In this document: positions 7,643 to 12,870 of the stretch, one piece after another
Layout of the letters: each line of letters opens with the position of its first letter
How positions within the stretch are numbered: the first letter of the stretch is position 1
Assembly: GCA_030595845.1 (NCBI GenBank)
Contig: JAUVCL010000050.1
Location: 1 to 12,870, forward strand
Length of the DNA stretch: 12,870 nucleotides
Origin: Campylobacterota bacterium
GTDB taxonomy: Bacteria > Campylobacterota > Campylobacteria > Campylobacterales > Sulfurovaceae
Direction of reading: 5' to 3'
Program-made: the position numbers and the translations under genes
The notes under the pieces: generated by a model
The model's database searches: none
What the model was told of the DNA's origin: nothing
The model's input: the letters and a program-made list of their open reading frames with translations, nothing else

Positions 7643-7666
7643 GGTGCGTTGGCAAACGCACCCTAC
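7643..7666 (+). repeat. 24-nt palindromic repeat, copy C
   Basis: Identical to copy A. Its CTA at 7663-7665 is the TAG stop codon of prmC on the minus strand. Together with copy B it forms an inverted pair resembling REP/BIME arrangements. The flanking bases of A and C differ, so the repeated unit is just these 24 nt. Confidence 0.9.
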
Positions 7667-8484
7667 AGGAATTGGATAACAAACCCGCGGTCAAATCCTG
7701 CCAGGTCTTTATAAAAATTGATGGATTTTACTCCAAGTTTGTTAACAAAAGCTTGAAGCGGTTCTTTTTGGTCATATCCCATCTCACATGCTAAGTACTT
7801 AATATCTCTTTCTTTTACATCTAAGATGATCTGTTTAAGCAGTTCATCCCCTACGCTTCCACCAAATAATGCTTCTTTGGGTTCATAATCCACAACATTG
7901 GATTCAAGTAAAAAATCTTCTGCAATATAAGGAGGATTGGATACTACAAGTTCAAGATACTCAGGTACTTCATCGATAAGATTAGACTTACGCAGTTCTA
8001 TTTGTCCAGGCAGTCCAAAAGTTTCAATATTTTTTCCAGCCACTTTCAGTGGGGTATCACAGATATCCGTTGCGATGATCTTCAAATGGGGAAACTTACG
8101 AGCCAATACAACAGAAATAGCACCTGACCCTACTCCGATCTCAGCAATAGAGGTAATATTTTCTTTTTCGATGATGTCTGCTACAAGGTCGATCAAAACC
8201 TCAGTCTCTGGACGAGGTACAAGTACACCCTCTTCTACTGCCAAATGTATATCATAAAAACTTGCTTCGCCAACGATATACTCATAAGGTTCATTTGCCG
8301 CTCTTCTTTTTATAAGGTCTTCGTAGTCTTCACGCTCTTGCAGTTCATCTCTGTCATGTGTGATAAGGTACATACGATCTTGTTTTAAATGATAAGCCAA
8401 AAGTAACTCAGCTTCAAAGGAAGGGCGTTCACAAACTTCTTGAAGCTGTGCTCTTCCCCAACTCAGTGCTTCTTTAATCTGCAT
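7663..8484 (-). CDS. prmC: Peptide chain release factor N5-glutamine methyltransferase
   Basis: PrmC (HemK) methylates the GGQ glutamine of release factors RF1 and RF2 with S-adenosylmethionine. From the chosen ATG the protein has 273 residues. It has an N-terminal helical domain, then VLVPRPETE (87-95), the SAM-binding loop EIGVGSGAISVVLA (115-128), and the catalytic NPPY (183-186) that binds the substrate glutamine. A longer frame starting at 8511 exists. I chose the internal ATG at 8482-8484 because MQIKEALSWG matches the usual PrmC beginning, and because it cuts the overlap with the upstream protease gene from 38 to 11 nt. Neither start has a strong ribosome-binding site, which fits coupling to the protease gene. 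The TAG stop lies within repeat copy C, right after the normal family C-terminus. Confidence 0.93.
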   Translation of the reverse strand: MQIKEALSWGRAQLQEVCERPSFEAELLLAYHLKQDRMYLITHDRDELQEREDYEDLIKRRAANEPYEYIVGEASFYDIHLAVEEGVLVPRPETEVLIDLVADIIEKENITSIAEIGVGSGAISVVLARKFPHLKIIATDICDTPLKVAGKNIETFGLPGQIELRKSNLIDEVPEYLELVVSNPPYIAEDFLLESNVVDYEPKEALFGGSVGDELLKQIILDVKERDIKYLACEMGYDQKEPLQAFVNKLGVKSINFYKDLAGFDRGFVIQFL

Positions 8485-9754
8485 TTTTGTCCATGTAGGC
8501 AAAAATACCATCCGTAGGAAGACTCTCTTCTACTGCTTCTTCACCCACGATTGTATTTGACGCATCAAACCCTAGCTCTTTGAGTCTTTCGAGTACAGGT
8601 GGGTGTGTATAGTAAAAGAAGATCACCAAAGGGTGTGATTTTGGAAATGCTTTATTTTCCGTGACCAGTTTCATCAGTGCAGAAACCAAATTTTCTTTTC
8701 CGCCCATTTTTGAGCCAAATTCATCTGCTGCATATTCATTATGACGGCTGACATAAGACATAAATGGGGTAAAAACAAAACTTACAAGGGGCAGAAGTAA
8801 CATCAGCATGGCTATCTGTACACCTGCTTCAGGTACAACACCCATTTGTGTAAAGAGTGCATCAGGTAGATGTCCAAAAAGATAAAAGGCAATAAAAAGC
8901 AGTAAGCCCATGAGCCCTATATTTTTCCAAATATCACCATGTGTAAAGTGCCCCAATTCATGTCCCAATACAGCTAAAAGTTCTTTTGTATTTAGTTTTT
9001 CTATCAGTGTGTCAAAAAGAACAACACGTTTAGACTTACCAAGTCCACCAAAAAAGGCATTGAGTCGGCTATCACGCTTAGAGGCATCCATCACAAAAAT
9101 ACCGTCACTCTTAAGCCCTGTTTCATTCATCATCTTAGTGATCTTCTCTTTTAATTCACCCTCTTCCAATGGCGAGAATTTATTAAAGAGTGCCATAAAT
9201 GTTGGTGCCAGTACATTGGCCATCACAGCTACGGTGAACATGGCCACAAAGCCCCACAACCACCATGCTTCATAACTCTCTATGATCCATGCCAACAGTG
9301 CAAATACCGCACCTCCAAGGAGGATAAATAGAAGCGTAGATTTAAGGGTATCCATAACATACATTTTAATCGTCATTTTATTAAAACCAAATGCTTCATC
9401 TATCTTAAATGTTTGATAGAGCTCAAAAGGTAATCCTATTATAAAATTTACCGCAATAAAACCAAATAAAAAGGCAACTGCCTGCATGATGCTGTCTTCC
9501 ATTTGAATGCCAGAGCTTAGCCATGCAAAACCTGCAAAAACCCACCATATAAATACAAAATAGTCTACAAATGTGCTGACGATCTCTACTTTTCCCTTTG
9601 CTACAGCATAATTACCTGCTACCAGGTATTTATCTGCAGACATCAGTACGGGTGTTTTTCTTTTTTCTTCATTGATGTAACCTATTTGCATTACAGAAAT
9701 ATAGAGCTTCATAAAAGTATAAATAGAGTAAAAGATAATAATAGTTTCTAACAT
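8474..9754 (-). CDS. M48 family (Ste24/CAAX-type) membrane zinc metalloprotease
   Basis: A 426-residue polytopic inner-membrane protease. The zinc site is LGHELGHFTHGD (HExxH at 265-269), with the third ligand expected in SRHNEYAADEFG (E340). SKRDSRLNAFFGGLGKSKRVVLFDTLI just before it is typical of Ste24-type peptidases, as is the early PFELYQTFKIDEAFGFNKMT loop. Several membrane segments precede and follow the site. Bacterial members are thought to take part in membrane-protein quality control, but the substrate here is unknown. A start 5 codons upstream (9769) exists. The start at 9754 is preferred because AAGGA lies 7 nt before it, while the upstream ATG has none. The gene leads the run prmC, DUF4149-like, glycosylase, apaH. 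Confidence 0.9.
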   Translation of the reverse strand: MLETIIIFYSIYTFMKLYISVMQIGYINEEKRKTPVLMSADKYLVAGNYAVAKGKVEIVSTFVDYFVFIWWVFAGFAWLSSGIQMEDSIMQAVAFLFGFIAVNFIIGLPFELYQTFKIDEAFGFNKMTIKMYVMDTLKSTLLFILLGGAVFALLAWIIESYEAWWLWGFVAMFTVAVMANVLAPTFMALFNKFSPLEEGELKEKITKMMNETGLKSDGIFVMDASKRDSRLNAFFGGLGKSKRVVLFDTLIEKLNTKELLAVLGHELGHFTHGDIWKNIGLMGLLLFIAFYLFGHLPDALFTQMGVVPEAGVQIAMLMLLLPLVSFVFTPFMSYVSRHNEYAADEFGSKMGGKENLVSALMKLVTENKAFPKSHPLVIFFYYTHPPVLERLKELGFDASNTIVGEEAVEESLPTDGIFAYMDKNAD

Positions 9755-9761
9755 AAAAAAG

Positions 9762-9766
9762 TCCTT
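9762..9766 (-). promoter_or_regulatory. Ribosome-binding site that decides the M48 protease start
   Basis: AAGGA on the minus strand lies 7 nt before the ATG at 9752-9754 and inside the longer frame that begins at 9769. It argues for the shorter protein beginning MLETIIIFYS. Confidence 0.7.
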
Positions 9767-9866
9767 CATTGAATAATGGTGAAATATACCTTATCAAGCC
9801 TTAAAGACTACTCTATTATTGTTCATTGCAAATATTTAAAACTTTTACCATTAACTTGTCACTTCA

Positions 9867-9968
9867 TCATAACTCTCTATCAGTAAATTTACTCGACTCA
9901 GAAAGCTCCAGTGCCTGATGTGCAATTTTATCAAGGGCAATGACTTGTATAGGCTAAAGCTTTGTCAT
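9867..9968 (-). pseudogene. Small coupled ORF interrupted by an amber codon
   Basis: An ATG at 9966-9968 overlaps the TGA of the preceding 110-residue gene (ATGA), with AAAGG about 7 nt before it, a classic coupled start. The frame reads MTKL, then TAG (9954-9956), then 28 more sense codons with protein-like composition (PIQVIALDKIAHQALELSES and on to FTDREL) before tandem TGA stops (9867-9869, 9864-9866). There is no ATG, GTG or TTG after the amber codon in this frame, so the rest is not translated independently. A single C-to-T change turning CAG or CAA into a stop would explain it, as would a sequencing error. No function is recognised. The rest of the 195-nt gap 9770-9964 shows nothing but AT-rich sequence that presumably holds the protease promoter. 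Confidence 0.45.
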
Positions 9969-10297
9969 ATCACTACCTTTAACATCTTTGCATATTCTGC
10001 TGGTATCTCAAAGGTTTTACCTTCAAGGTAAGATGATGCTACTGTATTTATCCAGGCTCTTGAAGTTGTAACCCCATGTACTTTTAGAAAATGCTTACCA
10101 TTTTCTTCGGTCATTTCATAGTTTTTTACGTGTACTGCCAAAGGCTCATGCTCTCCATCAAGCATCACTTCTATCTCTATACTTTTTTGTTCTGAATTTA
10201 GATTGAGTTTAATCATTTTTCCATACTCCTTGATTTGGTTGTTTATGGCAAGTTTTGCACCTTTTGAAAGTGCAGCATCTTTCATTTTTTTAAGCAT
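9965..10297 (-). CDS. Conserved-looking protein of unknown function, 110 residues
   Basis: I do not recognise this gene. The protein begins with a basic, amphipathic helix (MLKKMKDAALSKGAKLAINNQIKEYG), which could lie on a membrane surface. A mostly beta-type region follows (KSIEIEVMLDGEHEPLAVHVKNYEM...KHFLKVHGVTTSRAWINTVASSYL), ending in FEIPAEYAKMLKVVI. There is no signal peptide, transmembrane segment or cysteine. AAGGA (10304-10308) 6 nt before the ATG is a good ribosome-binding site. The gene starts 11 nt after the stop of the 25-residue membrane microprotein and its stop overlaps the start of the amber-interrupted ORF (ATGA), so it is the third member of a small-gene operon. The pattern of alternating hydrophobic residues suggests a folded lipid- or ligand-binding domain, but that is inference. 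Confidence 0.7.
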   Translation of the reverse strand: MLKKMKDAALSKGAKLAINNQIKEYGKMIKLNLNSEQKSIEIEVMLDGEHEPLAVHVKNYEMTEENGKHFLKVHGVTTSRAWINTVASSYLEGKTFEIPAEYAKMLKVVI

Positions 10298-10308
10298 ATT
10301 TTTTCCTT

Positions 10309-10386
10309 TCAGTCTTCAAGTGCATCTCTGGTTAAAAAGCCTGCTATAAATATAATAGCCACAATAATGAGTAATACTTTCAACAT
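10309..10386 (-). CDS. 25-residue single-pass membrane microprotein
   Basis: A short frame below usual gene-calling limits. It starts with ATG at 10384-10386, 1 nt after the stop of the DUF4258-like gene, and ends with TGA at 10309-10311. It begins MLKVLLIIVAIIFIAGFL, one continuous hydrophobic helix, and ends in a short charged tail rich in Arg, Asp and Glu. GGAG (10392-10395) lies 5 nt before the ATG, and the next gene's AAGGA begins where this frame's stop ends. Ribosome-binding site, spacing, composition and position between two cotranscribed genes all support real translation. The role is unknown. Small helices of this kind often modulate a membrane protein or behave as type I toxin-like peptides, but no antisense RNA is evident here. 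Confidence 0.65.
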   Translation of the reverse strand: MLKVLLIIVAIIFIAGFLTRDALED

Positions 10387-10387
10387 A

Positions 10388-10633
10388 CTATCTCCATGCA
10401 TACGCAGTGATAAGCGTAGCACCAGAAAACACCACCACCAAACCACCTTTGTCCATAAGCTTTAACAGCTCAGACTTAAGTTCCGTTTTTGTACGAAGTA
10501 ACTCCTTGATGCGTCTTGTTCCCAATCTAATCTTATCACCCTTAAGCTTGCCATACTCCAAAGTAAGGTCGATCATCTTTTTGGTGATGCCTCTTTGTCT
10601 CGCTCTTTTATTGATGTGTAGTGTTTCAAACAT
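10388..10633 (-). CDS. DUF4258-like small basic protein
   Basis: An 81-residue basic protein. HINKRARQRGITKKMIDLTLEYG (about 6-28) followed by a Lys/Arg-rich helix and GGLVVVFSGATLITAYAWR at the C-terminus fits the DUF4258 pattern: an H-x-x-x-R-x-x-x-R-G-I helix, a 'YG' turn, and a final beta strand of the form V-V-x-S-x-x-x-x-I-T-x-Y. The fold is thought to be related to RelE/BrnT-type small ribonucleases, so a toxin-like or RNA-binding role is possible but unproven, and no antitoxin gene is recognisable beside it. AAGGAG (10640-10645) 6 nt before the ATG is near consensus, and a TATAAT -10 lies just upstream. It is the first gene of the small-gene operon. Confidence 0.65.
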   Translation of the reverse strand: MFETLHINKRARQRGITKKMIDLTLEYGKLKGDKIRLGTRRIKELLRTKTELKSELLKLMDKGGLVVVFSGATLITAYAWR

Positions 10634-10660
10634 ATATCACTCCTTTAATGTGTATAAAGT

Positions 10661-10666
10661 ATTATA
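10661..10666 (-). promoter_or_regulatory. -10 element of the small-gene operon
   Basis: A perfect TATAAT on the minus strand, preceded by an eight-T run and followed by a short leader with AAGGAG at 10640-10645. No clear -35 is seen, as expected for Campylobacterota sigma-70 promoters. The start of transcription should fall near 10652-10656. Confidence 0.65.
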
Positions 10667-10670
10667 TGCT

Positions 10671-10697
10671 AAAAAAAACGAAGTAAGGTTTCGCTTT
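10671..10697 (-). terminator. Intrinsic terminator after the WYL regulator gene
   Basis: Read on the minus strand, AAAGCGAA and TTCGTTTT pair (one G-U) around a 7-nt loop and run into eight T. It begins 7 nt beyond the WYL gene stop and ends 5 nt before the TATAAT of the next operon, so the T-tract serves both elements. Confidence 0.7.
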
Positions 10698-10703
10698 ATG
10701 ATA

Positions 10704-11600
10704 TTAGTGATAATTTTTCAGAGAAGTAGTAAGAATATTTTGTAGTTTTTCTTTTAGTATATCATTGTCTTCTATAGTGATAAAAGGAAGCCATTTCTGA
10801 ACAAAGACTAGCACTTCTGTGTCGTTAAAGTATTTCATGCTTACTATAAGATAATCATCTGTTTCTTTTATAATATTCAGGGCAGAATCATTTTTTCTTT
10901 TTAAGTAAAGCATTGCATCACCAGTAACTTTCAGTAATACACTTTTCTCTTCATCACAATACCAAGGAGAAGTAATGGACGATGTTTTCTGAGACAACTC
11001 TCTCATCATCTGTTCAGAAAGGAAACTCTCATCAAGGTTAGAAAGATCACTAATAGATTTAATGTAATACGACTTAATATTTTCACTCTCCAGGTCATAG
11101 CCCATAAGATACCAGTAGCCTAGCATATTGATAACCTTCAAAGGGTATACATTTTTCAATGATGTCAGGTTTTCTTTATTGGTGTATTGAAATGAGATGG
11201 CTGTTTTGTGCATGATTGTATTGATAATCTGATTAAACAGGTTTTCATTCTCTATCTTTTCAAAGTGAATGTCAAACAAAAAAGCATCAAGTTCTTTTGG
11301 TAACTCTCTAAAGTTAGATACCACACTCTCTTTTAGTTCAGGTATAGCCTGTTTATACAAAGCTATCATCAAAGCTGTACTCATCTGCACACGTTCATGT
11401 ATATCTACATTACGGAATGCTTCGGGGAAGTTGTATTTGGTTTTCTCTTTTACCAGTCCCGATTTTTCCTGAAGTTCTCTTACATAATTTTGAATAGTTT
11501 TTTGAGTAACACCAAATCTGTCACTTAACTCTTTACTGCTATAACTTCCTCCCTGCCGTAACAGCATAACAACTTCTTGAAAAGTATTGTTATCATACAT
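10704..11600 (-). CDS. WYL-domain transcriptional regulator
   Basis: A 298-residue regulator. An N-terminal winged helix-turn-helix (about 5-45: LLRQGGSYSSKELSDRFGVTQKTIQNYVREL) binds DNA. The WYL domain (about 125-190) contains the literal signature in NVYPLKVINMLGYWYLMGYD (W163, Y164, L165), followed by SYYIKSISDL. The C-terminal part resembles the WCX extension. WYL proteins sense a ligand, in some cases nucleic acid or nucleotides, and often repress or activate nearby genes, including phage-defence loci. The start overlaps the YkvA gene by 8 nt (ATGTATGA) and the gene is the last of its operon, ended by the terminator at 10671-10697. An autoregulatory role over this operon or the small-gene operon downstream is likely but not shown. 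Confidence 0.9.
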   Translation of the reverse strand: MYDNNTFQEVVMLLRQGGSYSSKELSDRFGVTQKTIQNYVRELQEKSGLVKEKTKYNFPEAFRNVDIHERVQMSTALMIALYKQAIPELKESVVSNFRELPKELDAFLFDIHFEKIENENLFNQIINTIMHKTAISFQYTNKENLTSLKNVYPLKVINMLGYWYLMGYDLESENIKSYYIKSISDLSNLDESFLSEQMMRELSQKTSSITSPWYCDEEKSVLLKVTGDAMLYLKRKNDSALNIIKETDDYLIVSMKYFNDTEVLVFVQKWLPFITIEDNDILKEKLQNILTTSLKNYH

Positions 11601-11952
11601 TAGTATCAGCCTTGAATTTCTTGAACTTCTCTATCTCATCACTGAGTGTAGTTGTGGCTAAACCTAAAACAAATGCATCATCAAGCCATCCAACAACAGG
11701 AAGAAAATCAGGGATGACATCTATAGGTAAAATCACATATGCCAGTGTCCCTGCGATGATGAGTTTTGTCTGATTTGATATCTTATAATCAGATGTTGTG
11801 ATCATCTCATACAAAGTGATAAAATCATCATACCAACTTTTCTCTTGATGAGAAGAAGCAAACTCTTCAGCTTTTTGCTCATCAAAGTCTTTGGCTAGTT
11901 TATCTCTTAGTTCTTGTGATTTTTGTTGTTGTTCTTTGCTTATTTCGCTCAT
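11593..11952 (-). CDS. YkvA/DUF1232 family protein
   Basis: A 119-residue protein. The first half is charged and helical with probable coiled-coil character (QQQKSQELRDKLAKDFDEQK). The second half has the DUF1232 core LIIAGTLAYVILPIDVIPDFLPVVGWLDDAFVLGLA (about 64-99), with the typical Y-x-x-x-P-I-D-x-I-P-D-x-x-P-x-x-G-x-x-D-D pattern in a membrane-associated helical hairpin. No molecular function is established for the family. The ATG follows the stop of the GTPase gene by 1 nt (TAA-A-ATG), and its own stop overlaps the WYL start, so all three are translated in a coupled way. Its position beside a membrane GTPase suggests the two act at the same membrane. Confidence 0.88.
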   Translation of the reverse strand: MSEISKEQQQKSQELRDKLAKDFDEQKAEEFASSHQEKSWYDDFITLYEMITTSDYKISNQTKLIIAGTLAYVILPIDVIPDFLPVVGWLDDAFVLGLATTTLSDEIEKFKKFKADTNV

Positions 11953-11953
11953 T

Positions 11954-12640
11954 TTACATATTTACCAGTTTTTTTATTGTCTCGATACCTTCAGCTGTAC
12001 GATTGCTTGAAAAAACAAAATCCAACTTTTCTGACTTATTTTGGAAATGTTTCTTCATATCAATTTCTACTTTATTTTTATCTTGCTCATTAAGGTTCTC
12101 ATTGAAATTTCTAACAATGATAAGTTTTGTAGACTGAGAAAAGCTATTTATCTTTCTTATTTTTTCTATTATCTTTTGGTCAGAATTATGTATTTTCCCA
12201 CTGATTACAAAAATAATAATATCGAATGATGAAAAGGGAAAATGATTTATATAGCTTTCCACGGGATGAGATTTTGCATCATATCCTGGAGAATCAACAT
12301 ATATAACTTTTTCATATCTGTGAAAAAAATCATGTTTTACTGAATGATGCCAATGTGTTGCATCTGTTTGTACGCCAATGATTGGTTTTGGCACACATTT
12401 ATTATCTGTGATTTTCAATAATAATGATGACTTTCCAGCACCAGGCTGTCCCAGAATAATAACCTTTTTTTTAGTTTTATTTTTCCAAAGTTGTTGCTGT
12501 AGATTATAAAAATTCTTTTCCAATATTGTTTTCTTTTTTGACGAAGAAGAACTTCCTTTTGTTTGTTTTTCATCTTCATCATCACTCAATAGCCATACAA
12601 CCGTTGCAACAACTAAGCCTCCTGCCAAAAAAGGTAACAT
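11954..12640 (-). CDS. Membrane-anchored small GTPase
   Basis: A 228-residue protein with one N-terminal membrane helix (residues 2-18, LPFLAGGLVVATVVWLL), a charged Ser-rich linker (DDEDEKQTKGSSSSSKKK), then a P-loop GTPase domain. G1 is GQPGAGKS (64-71), a switch I threonine lies in IGVQTDAT (88-95), and G3 is DSPG (116-119). The expected N/TKxD G4 appears as VRNFNE (176-181), which is atypical, and G5 may be SSNRTAEG (211-218). The atypical G4 leaves guanine specificity uncertain. The C-terminus ends right after the G domain, so the hydrophobic C-terminal part found in YcjX-, IRG- or dynamin-like proteins is absent. The upstream gene, 4 nt away, ends in such a hydrophobic segment. Codon use looks more AT-rich than in the housekeeping genes to the left, judged by eye. 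Confidence 0.82.
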   Translation of the reverse strand: MLPFLAGGLVVATVVWLLSDDEDEKQTKGSSSSSKKKTILEKNFYNLQQQLWKNKTKKKVIILGQPGAGKSSLLLKITDNKCVPKPIIGVQTDATHWHHSVKHDFFHRYEKVIYVDSPGYDAKSHPVESYINHFPFSSFDIIIFVISGKIHNSDQKIIEKIRKINSFSQSTKLIIVRNFNENLNEQDKNKVEIDMKKHFQNKSEKLDFVFSSNRTAEGIETIKKLVNM

Positions 12641-12644
12641 ACCC

Positions 12645-12870
12645 TTAAGCCTTTAACTCATCTTTTAAAATTGCTTCTGCAAGCTTATGACAATCTTCAA
12701 GATATTGCTTACCTGCATACACAATAATTGCAAAACCAAGTGATGCCGCTATGGCTGTACCTACAAATGGTACATATTTTGCAACAGCCTTAAATGCCTC
12801 TCTCCCTGCAAATTGCTTTAAAAGCACCAAAATGCCTTCTTTCGTTCCATATTTTAATAGATTATTAATA
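12645..12870 (-). CDS. C-terminal part of a membrane-associated protein (5' end outside window)
   Basis: The frame is open to the right edge of the window, so only the last 74 complete codons are seen. It reads INNLLKYGTKEGILVLLKQF, then AGREAFKAVAKYVPFVGTAI and a hydrophobic run to about 12700, ending in a charged helix with DCHKLAEAIL. Starting it at the TTG at 12828-12830 would be arbitrary because coherent protein continues upstream. The PFVG turn followed by a glycine/alanine-rich hydrophobic helix and an amphipathic end resembles the C-terminal region of IRG-like or DUF697-type GTPases, but the diagnostic part is outside the window. The stop is 4 nt before the GTPase start, with AAAGG in its last codons acting as that gene's likely ribosome-binding site. 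Confidence 0.6.
   Translation of the reverse strand, partial: INNLLKYGTKEGILVLLKQFAGREAFKAVAKYVPFVGTAIAASLGFAIIVYAGKQYLEDCHKLAEAILKDELKA

Noticed and set aside
7078..7666. CRISPR array
   Set aside because: Only three repeat copies are present, in mixed orientation, with irregular spacing of hundreds of bases and self-palindromic units.
7937..8257. 106-residue plus-strand frame inside prmC
   Set aside because: It is a reverse-strand shadow of the conserved methyltransferase core.
8485..8511. N-terminal extension of PrmC by nine residues
   Set aside because: It would lengthen the overlap with the protease gene to 38 nt and does not match the family's usual start.
8910..9275. 121-residue plus-strand frame inside the M48 protease gene
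   Set aside because: It is antisense to conserved protease motifs, Ser/Pro-rich, with no recognisable domain.
12645..12830. A complete 61-residue gene starting at TTG 12828-12830
   Set aside because: The frame stays open to the window edge and reads as coherent protein upstream, so it is the end of a longer gene.

Overview
The window looks like chromosomal DNA from a Campylobacterota (epsilonproteobacterial) species, most likely of the Sulfurovum/Sulfurimonas type. Three things point there: AT-rich coding with tightly packed genes, an FtsZ-like C-terminal tail at the left edge, and a UPF0323 lipoprotein gene followed directly by a glutathionylspermidine-synthase-like gene, a pair known from Campylobacter and Helicobacter. 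This assignment rests on recalled family knowledge, not on a search.

Layout from left to right. (1) The end of ftsZ (+), then a symmetrical terminator. (2) A two-gene minus-strand unit (3836 to 271): a PhoX/DUF839-like exported protein, then an exported protein with two CxxCH heme-binding motifs. (3) A divergent intergenic region with a T9 tract, leading into the plus-strand pair UPF0323 lipoprotein and ATP-grasp ligase (3963-5717). (4) A convergent 29-nt overlap with a minus-strand housekeeping run read from 9754 to 5689: a Ste24-type M48 protease, prmC, a DUF4149-like membrane protein, a deoxyinosine-type DNA glycosylase and apaH. Three copies of a 24-nt palindromic repeat sit in this run, and two of them contain the stop codons of the preceding genes. 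(5) A compact minus-strand operon of small genes (10633 to about 9867): a DUF4258-like protein, a 25-residue membrane microprotein too short for usual gene calling, a 110-residue protein of unknown function, and a translationally coupled small ORF broken by an amber codon. (6) A second minus-strand operon entering from the right edge: a gene cut by the window with a hydrophobic C-terminal segment, a membrane-anchored small GTPase, a YkvA/DUF1232 protein and a WYL-domain regulator, closed by an intrinsic terminator.

The left two thirds is mostly core biology: division, polyamine/glutathione-type ligation, nucleotide and DNA repair, release-factor methylation and membrane proteolysis. The right third (9867-12870) is the least described part. 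Two back-to-back operons there share a terminator/promoter junction and consist of small membrane, GTPase and regulator genes with overlapping or nearly touching ends. If the window holds an undescribed system, the WYL-YkvA-GTPase operon is the best candidate. A role in membrane stress or defence is inference only.
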